Positions 6,978-15,377 of a stretch of 54,717 bases of DNA are shown piece by piece. A model generated the notes under the pieces. The model was not told the DNA's origin and searched no databases. It saw only the letters and a list, made by a program, of their open reading frames with translations. Origin of the DNA: DASUGM01 sp036274055. GTDB lineage: Bacteria; Acidobacteriota; Vicinamibacteria; Vicinamibacterales; SCN-69-37. The position numbers and the translations under genes are program-made. The stretch covers positions 1-54,717 of the forward strand of contig DASUGM010000047.1 in the NCBI GenBank assembly GCA_036274055.1, in the 5' to 3' direction. Numbering within the stretch: the stretch's first letter is position 1; each line of letters starts with the position of its first letter.

Positions 6978-8453
6978 ATGCATCGCCTCTGTCTGACGGC
7001 CGCGCTCATCTCACTCACTGCCATCCTGTCGGCCACCACCGCGCCGCGACAGGAACGGGTGTTCGATCTCGTCATCGCCGGCGGTCGCGTCATCGATCCG
7101 GAATCCGGACTCGACGCGACACGCGACGTCGGGATAAGCAGCGACCGCATCGCGGTGGTCAGCGCCGCGCCGTTGCGCGGCCGCGACACGATCGACGCGC
7201 GCGGCCTCGTCGTCTCGCCGGGGTTCATTGACCTGCACCGTCACGGGCACGGCGATACCAGCTATCGCTTCGCCGCGCGCGACGGCGTCACCAGTGTGTT
7301 CGAACTCGAGGTCGGCACCGCCGATGTTGACGCCTGGTACCGGATGCTGGGCCCGGCGCGCCTGATCAACTTCGGCGTCGGCGCCGGTCACATCGGCGCG
7401 CGCATGCAGGTGCTGGGCGACAAGGGCTTTCTGCTGCCGACCGGACCGGGTCGCGAGGCCGCCACTCCCGCGCAGGTGACCGAGATCCTGCGCGTCGTCG
7501 ATGCCGGCCTCCAGGCGGGCGGCGTCGCGACGGGCATGGGCATCGCCTACACGCCCGGCGTGAGCAGCGAGGAAATCGAGGGCGTGTTGCGCGTCGCGGC
7601 AAAGCACGGATCGTTCGTGCACGTTCATCTCGGCGGCGGCGGGTTGCCGAACTTGAGACGGTTCCTGGATCTTGCGGCGACAACCCGGACGTCCCTGCAG
7701 ATCGCGCACGTCAACAGCACCGCCGGCGCTGACGTGCGCAACTGGCTGGACGCGCTCGGCGCCGCGCGCGCGCAGAAGGCCGATGTCACCGCCGATCTCT
7801 ATCCGTATACGGCCAGCGCGTCGCTGATTCAGTCGGCGCTCTATGACGGCTGGGAAACCCGGCCCGACGAGTGGTTCGCGCGCATGCAGTGGGCGGCGAC
7901 GGGCGAGCGGCTGACCCGTGAGACCTTTGCCAGGTACCGCGCCCAGGGCGGCTCCGTGATCTCGCACAGCGGGACGGAGGAGGCATTACGAATCGGCATC
8001 GCCGACCCGCTGCCGATGTTTGCCAGCGACGGCGGCCGCGATCTCGACGACAACCCGACCCATCCACGGGCGAGCGGCACCTTCGCGCGGATCCTCGGCT
8101 ACTACGTGCGCGAGCAGAATGTTCTGACGTTACCCGATGCGTTGCGGCGGATGACCATCGAACCGGCGCGGCGGCTCGAGCAGCGCGTGCCCGAGATGCG
8201 CGATCGCGGCAGGATTCGCGCCGGAGCGTTTGCTGACATCACCGTGTTCGATCCGGCGACGGTGATCGATCGCTCGACCTACACGACTGCGGCGGCCTTT
8301 TCGGAAGGAATCGCGTACGTGGTCGTCAACGGGTGGCCGGTGGTGCGCGGAGGAAAGCTCGATGACACCGGGGTCCTGCAGGGAACCCGCGTGGTGATTG
8401 GCGCGCGCGCGCCGGGTCGACCGATCCGGGCGCCGCGGGCCGCGGCCCGATGA
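6978..8453 (+). CDS. Secreted D-aminoacylase/amidohydrolase family protein
   Basis: The 491-residue protein opens with a signal peptide (MHRLCLTAALISLTAILSAT) and an amidohydrolase composite domain: FDLVIAGGRVIDPESG, then GLVVSPGFIDLHRHGH, where H87 and H89 form the HxH metal motif. ASDGG and NPTHPRASGTFARIL are typical of N-acyl-D-amino-acid deacylases, which hydrolyse N-acylated D-amino acids, plausibly from peptidoglycan or bacterial peptides. The C-terminal beta domain (GRIRAGAFADITVFDP) is also characteristic. The ATG at 6978 is chosen because the signal peptide begins there. Control by the divergent AraC regulator is inferred. Confidence 0.85.
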   Translation: MHRLCLTAALISLTAILSATTAPRQERVFDLVIAGGRVIDPESGLDATRDVGISSDRIAVVSAAPLRGRDTIDARGLVVSPGFIDLHRHGHGDTSYRFAARDGVTSVFELEVGTADVDAWYRMLGPARLINFGVGAGHIGARMQVLGDKGFLLPTGPGREAATPAQVTEILRVVDAGLQAGGVATGMGIAYTPGVSSEEIEGVLRVAAKHGSFVHVHLGGGGLPNLRRFLDLAATTRTSLQIAHVNSTAGADVRNWLDALGAARAQKADVTADLYPYTASASLIQSALYDGWETRPDEWFARMQWAATGERLTRETFARYRAQGGSVISHSGTEEALRIGIADPLPMFASDGGRDLDDNPTHPRASGTFARILGYYVREQNVLTLPDALRRMTIEPARRLEQRVPEMRDRGRIRAGAFADITVFDPATVIDRSTYTTAAAFSEGIAYVVVNGWPVVRGGKLDDTGVLQGTRVVIGARAPGRPIRAPRAAAR

Positions 8454-8483
8454 GGATCGAGATCACGCAGCCGGCGTGCGCGT

Positions 8484-11400
8484 TCAGGGCACGTAGCGTG
8501 AATTCGCGAGAATCCACGCGTACGAGTGCGCGAAGGACAACGTCGCCCAGCCGATCACAATCGTCCGCTTGGATGGCGACGCCTCGAGGTTGAGCAGATT
8601 GCGCCACACGAACGCTGCGAGCGGAAGCGCGGCACAGGCGTACAGGTTCCAATCGTCGTTCGCCAGCGGCAACATCCCGCGATAGTTGAACTGAAAGAAC
8701 GCCATGCCGGCTGCCGCCAGCGCGAGGTGCACGTTCGTCACGTCCCACTTGATCCGGCCGGGCAGAAGCAGGGGCAGCAGGGCCAGATGCGCAGGAAACA
8801 TCAGTGCCAGGAGGTTGTACTGATCCCAGTGGTACTGATCGAAGCGGAAGAACGCCCAGTGCCTCGTCAGCTGCGCCGCCCCTTCGCCGAACGGGTTGAT
8901 CGGCAGGGCATTCCCGACGAGGACGCGCATCGACGCTCCTGCCCAACTGTCCTGATAGAAGGAGCGCATCGGAACCCCGAGGACGATCATCGTCGCAACG
9001 ACGACCGCGGAGGAGGCGATCGCTGCCAGCGCGACACCCCCGTACGTCCGTCGCCGGATCGCGACGACGTACAAGAAGAGGAGCGACGGCAGCAGGAAGC
9101 CGGTCAGCATGTGAAACGTCATTGCCACCGCGAGAGCGACGCTCGGAACGATCAGCGGCGTCCGCGTCTGCAGAAAGCTGGCCGACGCCAGCAGGTAGCC
9201 GACGATCAGGACCGCCGTCAGTGTGTAGTTCTCGACCTCACCGAAGAAGAGCTGCATGTAACCGCCGGCGAGCATGAGGACGCAGAAGACCAATGGCCGC
9301 TGCGGCACGAGCCGCCGGCCGTACAGCCACAGCACGGCCAGGAATACGCCGCCGGCGGCTGACGATAGAACCTGGTAGGAAAGGCGTACCGACCATCCGA
9401 ACGCGCCGTGCATGAAGTGCCAGAACCAGGCGTGAAGAAACCCCTCCCACATCTCGTCGAAGCCGACCGGACTTTCGCCGGTGACGATCTCCGGTGCGAG
9501 CCAGCGATACATGACGCCGTCGCTGTTGACGTGCCCATTTCGAAACCAGAAGAACACGAGAGTGGCGCAGGTCGCGGCGGCGGCGGCGAGCGCGAGTGGC
9601 CGCGCCGCGACGTAGGCTCGCGCACGGCCTAGCGCCGACTCCACGGCCGTCGGCCGGCGGCGAGACATCAGCACGGGCAGAAGGAGCAGCAGGAGAAAGA
9701 TCGGCGGCACGCGCACCGCCTCGAGCCCGAACGCCGCGAATCCCCACAGTTGCCTTAGCCCGAGCCAGGCGGTCAGCGCGTAGCAGGCCGCCAGCGCCAT
9801 CATCAAAACGAGATGACTGCTGTAGCGCTCGACGACTCGCGGATTTTCGAGCAGGCTGTTCCAGACCATGAGCCAGGCGAGCGTCAGCCCTGCAAGCCAC
9901 AGGGCCGAGGCGATCGCGAGCACGCTCGTCGAGAATCGATACCAGAAATAGGTCAGCCGGGTGCGGTCGGGCGCGGCCACCCAGAGGGCGGCCGACAGCG
10001 GCTGAGTGGGAGCGTCGACGCCGTGCGACCATTCAACCCTCCACGGCGTCCCGCGGTCGCGATCGTCCGCGTAGCGAATGCGGATCGCATGAAGACCTGA
10101 CGCCAACCGAGTGACTGCGGTCGTGCGCGTGGTGCCACGAGCGCCTCGGCCGTCGACGATCAGGATGTCGTCGATCCACAGGGCTGAGTCACCCCCCGCG
10201 GTCAACGCGAACTGGTATTCACCCGTGGTCGGAACGGAAATGGCGCCGCGCCAATCGACGCTGGTGAGGTTGTCCGGATCGACGAAGTCATAGGCAAAGC
10301 GCTGCCGGCCGGGCGTCCGGTCGCGCGCTTCGATGATGACTTCGCCCGTCCAATCGGGGTTTGAATAATAACGACCAACCAGGCCGCGCTGAGACTCGGT
10401 CACGACGCCGACCAGCACCACCGCGGACGTCGTCGCGATCGTCAGCGCAACGAATGCCGCCCGTCGCTGGCTGATTGCGACGCGCGTGGCGTGCAACACG
10501 CCGCGCGCGTGTCGCACCAAGACGAGGGGGCCAGTGAACGTGCCTCGCGCGATGCGCCGCAGCACGATGAAGATGAGCGCGAGCGCGCCCGGCAGCCACG
10601 CGCGCAGCCCCGGGAACCAGCCAAGTCCCGCGGTCCACAGGCTGACGATCAACGCGGCGATGAGCGCGACGTCGATCGCGGCAGCCGCGGCCATCCGGCC
10701 GCCAGCGAACGCCACATCAGCCGCGGCCAGGAGGGCGGCGGCGAGCGCCGCAAGGACCAATATCTTGACGATCAGCTCCAGGGCGTTTGCGACTCGCGAA
10801 ACGGCGAGCGAGAACGAGTCCGGCGCGGTGGGGAACAACGACGCCGGGCCAAGCGGTTGCTCGTGACCGTCCGGGGCTGCCCACGTTGCCAGCAGTTGAG
10901 CTCGTCCGCCTTCCTGCATGTAACGGAGGCGAAGCGCGTGGAACCCGCGGGTCAGTTGCCGTGTCCCCTCGATTCTGCGCAGACTGTGTGAGCCGAGGTT
11001 GTCGACGACGAGACTGCCGTCGATCCACAGCGCCGACCCGTCGTCTGAGTCGAGGAAGAATCGGTGCGGCCCGTCCTGCCGGATTTCGATCACGCCCGTC
11101 CATTCGACGCTGTAGTCGGTCTCGAACCAGTGGGCGACTTGTTCGAGCGTCGGCGCGCTGTCGACTGCGACCGCCACCGGGGTTCCTTCCCAGCGCGGGT
11201 TGGCGAAATAGCGGCCGACGAGGCCCGAGGGCGGGCGTAGCGCCATCACGATGGCGCCGGCCGCGATCGCGGCGAGAAGCAGGGGCGCGGCGGCTCGGCG
11301 CCGGAATCGCCAGCGGCGGAACGGAGCCGTCAGGAAACGTCGCCACCCGCTGAACGGGGCGCCAGCGTGCCACCAGGTCAGCAGCAACAGACCCGCCAGC

Positions 11401-11552
11401 GGCAGAATCAGTTGCGCGTAGCCGTGCGCCGAGAGTCGGAAGAATCCAAACTGGACGGTGAAGCCGCCAAAGAGCGCGAGGTGAATCAGGGCAAAGACGT
11501 ACGCGTAGACGATCGCGTCGAGCACGCCCAACGCTCGCTGCCTGTTTGTCAC
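8484..11552 (-). CDS. Large membrane protein: two PA14 domains plus GT-C-like region
   Basis: At 1022 residues this is the second largest gene here. Order: membrane helices (about 12-60 and 88-105), a PA14-like domain (about 110-240; GLVGRYFANPRWEG and DSDDGSALWIDG), more membrane helices, a second PA14 domain (about 389-525; GLVGRYYSNPDWTG and GGDSALWIDD), then a polytopic region of about 480 residues. That region has a loop NGHVNSDGVMYRW after a membrane helix and FFGEVENYTL, both resembling lipid-linked GT-C glycosyltransferases. PA14 domains bind carbohydrate. A membrane glycosyltransferase with duplicated sugar-binding modules is my inference. Start is GTG; only 5 bases separate it from the upstream arginase stop, so it is in that operon. 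Confidence 0.75.
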   Translation of the reverse strand: MTNRQRALGVLDAIVYAYVFALIHLALFGGFTVQFGFFRLSAHGYAQLILPLAGLLLLTWWHAGAPFSGWRRFLTAPFRRWRFRRRAAAPLLLAAIAAGAIVMALRPPSGLVGRYFANPRWEGTPVAVAVDSAPTLEQVAHWFETDYSVEWTGVIEIRQDGPHRFFLDSDDGSALWIDGSLVVDNLGSHSLRRIEGTRQLTRGFHALRLRYMQEGGRAQLLATWAAPDGHEQPLGPASLFPTAPDSFSLAVSRVANALELIVKILVLAALAAALLAAADVAFAGGRMAAAAAIDVALIAALIVSLWTAGLGWFPGLRAWLPGALALIFIVLRRIARGTFTGPLVLVRHARGVLHATRVAISQRRAAFVALTIATTSAVVLVGVVTESQRGLVGRYYSNPDWTGEVIIEARDRTPGRQRFAYDFVDPDNLTSVDWRGAISVPTTGEYQFALTAGGDSALWIDDILIVDGRGARGTTRTTAVTRLASGLHAIRIRYADDRDRGTPWRVEWSHGVDAPTQPLSAALWVAAPDRTRLTYFWYRFSTSVLAIASALWLAGLTLAWLMVWNSLLENPRVVERYSSHLVLMMALAACYALTAWLGLRQLWGFAAFGLEAVRVPPIFLLLLLLPVLMSRRRPTAVESALGRARAYVAARPLALAAAAATCATLVFFWFRNGHVNSDGVMYRWLAPEIVTGESPVGFDEMWEGFLHAWFWHFMHGAFGWSVRLSYQVLSSAAGGVFLAVLWLYGRRLVPQRPLVFCVLMLAGGYMQLFFGEVENYTLTAVLIVGYLLASASFLQTRTPLIVPSVALAVAMTFHMLTGFLLPSLLFLYVVAIRRRTYGGVALAAIASSAVVVATMIVLGVPMRSFYQDSWAGASMRVLVGNALPINPFGEGAAQLTRHWAFFRFDQYHWDQYNLLALMFPAHLALLPLLLPGRIKWDVTNVHLALAAAGMAFFQFNYRGMLPLANDDWNLYACAALPLAAFVWRNLLNLEASPSKRTIVIGWATLSFAHSYAWILANSRYVP

Positions 11553-11557
11553 CGCGG

Positions 11558-12472
11558 CTAAATGATCCGCATGCCCATCGCCGACAGCGCCAGCTCAGTA
11601 CCAAGCACGGCGGTCTGGTTCTGGGTATCGAGGATCGGGTTGATCTCGACGAGGTCGAGCCCCATCAACTTTCCCGAGTCGGCAGCCATCTCCATGACCA
11701 TGTGCGCTTCTCGATAGTCGAGGCCGCCTTTGACCGGCGTGCCGACGCCAGGAGCGATCGTCGGATCGCAAACGTCGAGGTCGAACGACACGTGAATGCC
11801 GTGCGTGTCCTTGCCCGCGATCTGCAGCGCACGCTTCATGACCGCGGCGATGCCGTGGCGGTCGATGTCTTTCATCGTAAAGACCTGGACCTTAGCCGCC
11901 TTGATCTGTTCTTTCTCGAGCGCGTCGAGGTTGCGGATCCCGATGAGGACGGTGCGGTCGGGGCGGACCTTCGGCGATCGTGCGCCGATCTTCGACAGCT
12001 CGGCCGGCTCGGGCCCGAGCAGCGCCGCCAACGGCATCCCGTGCACGTTGCCGCTGGTCGTCGTCGCCGGCGTGTTCATGTCGCCGTGCGCGTCGACCCA
12101 CAGCAGGCCGATGTCCCGGCCTTTGGCCGCGGCGAAATCCGCCGACGCGCCAACGGATCCCGCGGCCAGCGAGTGATCACCGCCGAGGACGATCGGCAGC
12201 GCGCCCTCCTCGTGCGATCTGTAGACCTCTTGATACAACCGCTGACAGACCCGCGCGATCTCGCGGATGTAGCGTTTCTTCGGATCGCGGGCGGTCTGCG
12301 TCTCCGGAATCGGCGCCGCCAGGTCGCCCTTGTCGACGACGACGCTGCCGAGCCCGGCGAGGCGCTCGCCGAGGCCGGCAATCCGCACCGCCGACGGCCC
12401 CATGTCGACGCCGCGCCGGCCGCCGCCGAGGTCGAGCGGCACGCCCAGGATGTGAATGGTTCGCGTCTTCAT
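11558..12472 (-). CDS. rocF: Arginase
   Basis: The 304-residue protein carries the binuclear manganese site of the arginase/ureohydrolase family: GGDHS (H100), WVDAHGDMN (D127, H129, D131) and SFDLDVCDP (D231, D233). N-terminal GVPLDLGGGRRGVDMGP and the SGNVHGMPLA segment match arginase rather than agmatinase, so the reaction should be L-arginine to ornithine plus urea. The ATG overlaps the upstream methyltransferase stop as ATGA (12469-12472), which fixes the start and implies coupling. No urease or ornithine gene is adjacent. Confidence 0.9.
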   Translation of the reverse strand: MKTRTIHILGVPLDLGGGRRGVDMGPSAVRIAGLGERLAGLGSVVVDKGDLAAPIPETQTARDPKKRYIREIARVCQRLYQEVYRSHEEGALPIVLGGDHSLAAGSVGASADFAAAKGRDIGLLWVDAHGDMNTPATTTSGNVHGMPLAALLGPEPAELSKIGARSPKVRPDRTVLIGIRNLDALEKEQIKAAKVQVFTMKDIDRHGIAAVMKRALQIAGKDTHGIHVSFDLDVCDPTIAPGVGTPVKGGLDYREAHMVMEMAADSGKLMGLDLVEINPILDTQNQTAVLGTELALSAMGMRII

Positions 12473-13110
12473 CGCGTCTTGTACGTGATCGACATGCCTT
12501 CGCTCGAAGGTGAAACCACCGTCGTCCACGCGCCCGGCCGGGTCGTAATCGCCTGGAGGAAGTCCTTCATCTCGTCACGCTTGTTGACGACGTTGTGGGC
12601 GAGAAAGACGCCGCCGGTGTCGAGCCGCGGAAAGACGATGTCAAAGAATTTCTTGTAGTCGGGTTTCCACGCGTCGAGGAACACGAAGTCGAACGTGCCC
12701 GGCAGTTTGGGAATCTCGGCGAACGCATCGCCGGCGATCACGGTGACGACGTCGGTGAGCCCGGCGCGTTTGATGTTGGCGGCGTTCTCCTTCGCGCGCT
12801 TCGCGTCGTACTCGATCGTCGTCAGTCGGCCGCCGGTCTCGCGCATCGCCAGGCCGATCCAGATCGCCGAGTAGCCGCTGGCGCCGCCGATTTCCAGGGC
12901 CCGCCTGGTCCCCCGTGTCGCCGCCAGAACGCGCAGGAACTTTCCGTCCTCTTCGGAGACCGCGTAGAGTTCTTTGTCCTGTTGTTTGATCTCGTGGAGG
13001 ATGGCGGCGATCGCCGGCGTGACGCCAGCCGGCGGCGCTTGCGCCATCAGCGGCCCGGTGGCCGCAAGCAGCGCGATGGCCGCGCCGATCAAACCGGGAC
13101 GGACGGTCAC
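12469..13110 (-). CDS. Exported class I SAM-dependent O-methyltransferase
   Basis: The 213-residue protein resembles catechol/caffeoyl-CoA-type O-methyltransferases: motif I ALEIGGASGYSAIW (71-84), TTIEYDAKRA (acidic ribose contact), and FDFVFLDAWKPDY with the metal-binding aspartate. The first 26 residues (RPGLIGAAIALLAATGPLMA) look like a signal peptide, unusual for an enzyme needing cytoplasmic SAM; they could instead be a membrane anchor. The start GTG at 13110 overlaps the response-regulator stop as GTGA, supporting this start over longer ones. Substrate unknown. Confidence 0.85.
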   Translation of the reverse strand: MTVRPGLIGAAIALLAATGPLMAQAPPAGVTPAIAAILHEIKQQDKELYAVSEEDGKFLRVLAATRGTRRALEIGGASGYSAIWIGLAMRETGGRLTTIEYDAKRAKENAANIKRAGLTDVVTVIAGDAFAEIPKLPGTFDFVFLDAWKPDYKKFFDIVFPRLDTGGVFLAHNVVNKRDEMKDFLQAITTRPGAWTTVVSPSSEGMSITYKTR

Positions 13111-13496
13111 GATCGGATCGCGGGCGGCGCGGGACCGAGCATCGCCCGCATCAGCGCCTGCAGGTCTTCCATCCACAGCGGCTTGTAGCGAATCGTGGCG
13201 CCGAGCGCCGCCAGCTCCTGCAGCACGGCGTCGGTGATGAAGTAGTCGCCGGTCACGACGCCGACGGGAATGGAACGGCGGTCAGGCTGGCTGCGGAGCG
13301 TCCGCAGGAACTCGAGCCCGCCGATCTGCGGCATGCGCATGTCGAGCAGGATAGCGTCAGGCGGCCGGGCATCCACCGCCTCGTAGGCGGCCTGCGCGGA
13401 TTCGACCGTCGCGACCTGATGGCCCTCGAACTCCAGCATCCGAGAGAGGGTCAGGATGACGGATGGGTCGTCATCGATGATCAGGACATGGGCCAC
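13107..13496 (-). CDS. Single-domain response regulator (REC only)
   Basis: The 129-residue protein is one receiver domain: acidic pocket IIDDD (8-10), phosphoacceptor D52 in ILLDMRMP, T82 in VVTGDYF and K105 in RYKPLW. It has no output domain, so it must act by protein contact or phosphorelay. The GTG at 13496 gives VAHVLIIDDD, the usual REC opening, and lies 10 bases after GATAAT; an ATG at 13532 is the alternative. It is the first gene of the operon with O-methyltransferase, arginase and the PA14 membrane protein. No kinase is adjacent. Confidence 0.85.
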   Translation of the reverse strand: MAHVLIIDDDPSVILTLSRMLEFEGHQVATVESAQAAYEAVDARPPDAILLDMRMPQIGGLEFLRTLRSQPDRRSIPVGVVTGDYFITDAVLQELAALGATIRYKPLWMEDLQALMRAMLGPAPPAIRS

Positions 13497-13506
13497 GGCT
13501 TCACGA

Positions 13507-13571
13507 ATTATCGCATTGCCGCCCGAAGTCATGGAAATCTCGGTATTTCCAGCCGGAGGGAATGCTACGAT
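13507..13571. promoter_or_regulatory. Back-to-back promoters (-10 boxes) of the divergent pair
   Basis: On minus, GATAAT (13507-13512) lies 10 bases before the response-regulator GTG. On plus, TACGAT (13566-13571) lies 11 bases before the ATG at 13583. Neither has a convincing -35 or a usable ribosome binding site, which fits leaderless messages. Confidence 0.35.
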
Positions 13572-13582
13572 ACGGCGCTGTC

Positions 13583-14509
13583 ATGTCGCCCATTTTCGTC
13601 CGTCCTGTTCGGGAGCAGCTCGAGCACGACCGGCTGATTCGCCACCTGCAAGCGAAATATAAGCGAAAGACCGAAGTCGTCACGATCCATCCGGGCGACG
13701 AGCAGGTCATGCCGATCAAGATCGGCGAGATCATGCTGTTTCCCGACCTGGTCGTCAGCGACGGGAAGAAGCTGACCGGGATCGTCGAGGTTGAAACCAG
13801 CGAGTCGGTCAACAACCTCGAGGCGATGGCGCAATGGGCGCATTTTTCGCGCTCGAAGGTGCCGTTTCACCTGTATGTGCCGGTGCAGAGCTACGACGCG
13901 GCCCGACGACTGGCGGACGCGAATCAGGCGCGAATCACGGAAATCTGGACCTATCGCACCACCAACGACGGCAGCTTCGATCTGGTCGTGATGTCGAAGG
14001 ATCCGGCCGCCCCCGCTGCGGCGAAGGGCGCCGGGGCGCGGATCGTCCCGCTGCCACCGAAGCCGAAACCCGAGCCTCCGCCGCCCCCACCCCCGCCTCC
14101 GCCTCCGCCGCCACCCGTCATCAAGGGCAAGGGCGCGAAGGGGATGAAGGGGATGAAGGGCGTTCCGGTGCCGCCGCCCGTTCCAGTGCCCGCGCCTGGC
14201 AAGGCCGTCGGAAAACCCGGAGTCGTGGCCAAGCCGACCGTCGGCGCGAAACCTGCCGTGGCCGTGAAGCCGGGCGTCGCACCGCCCAAAACTGCGCTGC
14301 CCCCCGCGAAGCCGGTGGCGAAGCCGGCTTCCAAGCCCGCGCCTGCGAAGCCGGAGAAACCTGCGAAATCCGCCAAGCCGGTCAAGCCGGTCAAGCCCGC
14401 GCCGGCCAAGGCGACGCCGGCCAAGACGGCGAAGAAGCCCGCGCGTCCGGCGCCGAAGCCCACGAAAAAAGCGGCGAAGCCGGCCAAGGGCGGGGCGCGC
14501 CGGAAGTAG
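13583..14509 (+). CDS. Predicted PD-(D/E)XK-like domain with polyproline and histone-H1-like tail
   Basis: This 308-residue protein has two parts. Residues 1-140 form a compact domain with PDLVV (54-58) followed by GIVEVETSE (66-74); the spaced D and ExE resemble the PD-(D/E)XK nuclease-fold core, but no catalytic lysine is certain. The ending FHLYVPVQSYDAARRL and WTYRT is typical of the same domain. From 150 on it is low complexity: a run of 14 prolines (165-178), then Lys/Ala/Pro-rich repeats like histone H1 or AlgP tails, expected to bind nucleic acid. Function unknown; DNA association is inferred. The start ATG lies 11 bases after TACGAT. Confidence 0.6.
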   Translation: MSPIFVRPVREQLEHDRLIRHLQAKYKRKTEVVTIHPGDEQVMPIKIGEIMLFPDLVVSDGKKLTGIVEVETSESVNNLEAMAQWAHFSRSKVPFHLYVPVQSYDAARRLADANQARITEIWTYRTTNDGSFDLVVMSKDPAAPAAAKGAGARIVPLPPKPKPEPPPPPPPPPPPPPPVIKGKGAKGMKGMKGVPVPPPVPVPAPGKAVGKPGVVAKPTVGAKPAVAVKPGVAPPKTALPPAKPVAKPASKPAPAKPEKPAKSAKPVKPVKPAPAKATPAKTAKKPARPAPKPTKKAAKPAKGGARRK

Positions 14510-14519
14510 CTGCCGCGCC

Positions 14520-15377
14520 GTGCCGTTCATCCGCTACACCCGAGACAAGCGCGGTTACGAGACGACGTACGTCATGCACGCCTACCGGTCCAACCAGGGG
14601 CCGGGGCGGACGCGCGTGCTTTATTTCTTCCGATCGCCGGCGCATGTGCGCATTGGCCGATCGCCGCTTGACGAGGAACTGCGCGAGGCCCTGGAACACA
14701 CGCATCCTGATTTGAGCTTCGACTGGACCGCGCTCTCCCGAGATCAGGCGGCGCCTCGGTTCGACGAGCGCGACCACGATCGACACCGCGATCGTGACCG
14801 CGATCGGCACCGCCATGGCCGCTCCGCCCCAGCCGCACAGCCAGCTCCCGCGCAACCCGCCGCCGTCGTCATTGACGATCAGACTGTGTTGGGGCGCACG
14901 TTGGGCGCGGGGCACGCCGCGCGATTGCGCGGCCGCTACGCCGAGATTCTCCAGCGCATCCTGCGTCGTTCCCGGACCGCGGAAGAGCGGGACCGGCTGA
15001 CGGAGCAGATGCAGCGTCTCAACCCTGACGACTGGCCGGACGCCGAGGCAATCAAGACTGCCGCGCAAACCATTGATGCCAATTGGGATGCGGTGGTCGC
15101 CGAGCTCCCGGCCAGACGCCGCGGGCGGCGTGGCGGACGCCGCCGGCAAGGCGAACGGCAGGACGGTGCGGGGCAGACCGGCGAAACCGGGGCGCCGGAC
15201 GGCTCTGGCATAATGGATGGACGTGGAGACACCGATGCAGGCGCAGAAACTGAAGCCGGCAGCGCTGATTTTGCTGCCGATGCTCCTGGCGACGGTGATG
15301 GTCTCGGGTCAGACCCAGACGCCGATGGGTCAGCAGGGGACCGTCTTCCGATCGACGACGAACTACGTCACGACTGA
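14520..15377 (+). CDS. Conserved-looking unknown with charged, low-complexity C-terminus
   Basis: I do not recognise this 285-residue protein. Residues 1-75 look structured (MPFIRYTRDKRGYETTYVMH; GRTRVLYFFRSP; DLSFDWTAL). A His/Arg/Asp stretch follows (RDHDRHRDRDRDRHRHG), then a helical segment (about 120-200, GRYAEILQRILRRSRTAEER), an Arg/Gly patch and an acidic Gly/Asp/Ala tail. It starts with GTG 10 bases after the previous gene, so the two are probably co-transcribed. Its last 143 bases overlap the VWA gene in another frame, so the acidic tail may be a by-product of the overlap. Confidence 0.55.
   Translation: MPFIRYTRDKRGYETTYVMHAYRSNQGPGRTRVLYFFRSPAHVRIGRSPLDEELREALEHTHPDLSFDWTALSRDQAAPRFDERDHDRHRDRDRDRHRHGRSAPAAQPAPAQPAAVVIDDQTVLGRTLGAGHAARLRGRYAEILQRILRRSRTAEERDRLTEQMQRLNPDDWPDAEAIKTAAQTIDANWDAVVAELPARRRGRRGGRRRQGERQDGAGQTGETGAPDGSGIMDGRGDTDAGAETEAGSADFAADAPGDGDGLGSDPDADGSAGDRLPIDDELRHD
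15209..15214 (+). promoter_or_regulatory. -10 box (CATAAT) for the VWA protein gene
   Basis: CATAAT lies inside the upstream reading frame. Transcription would start near 15221, just before GGAG (15225-15228) and the ATG at 15235. A -35 was not found. Confidence 0.35.

Noticed and set aside
14061..14509. Pro/Lys/Ala-rich tail as a frameshift artefact
   Set aside because: The frame stays open with codon use matching the first half and ends in a proper stop just before the next gene; the tail is simply low complexity.
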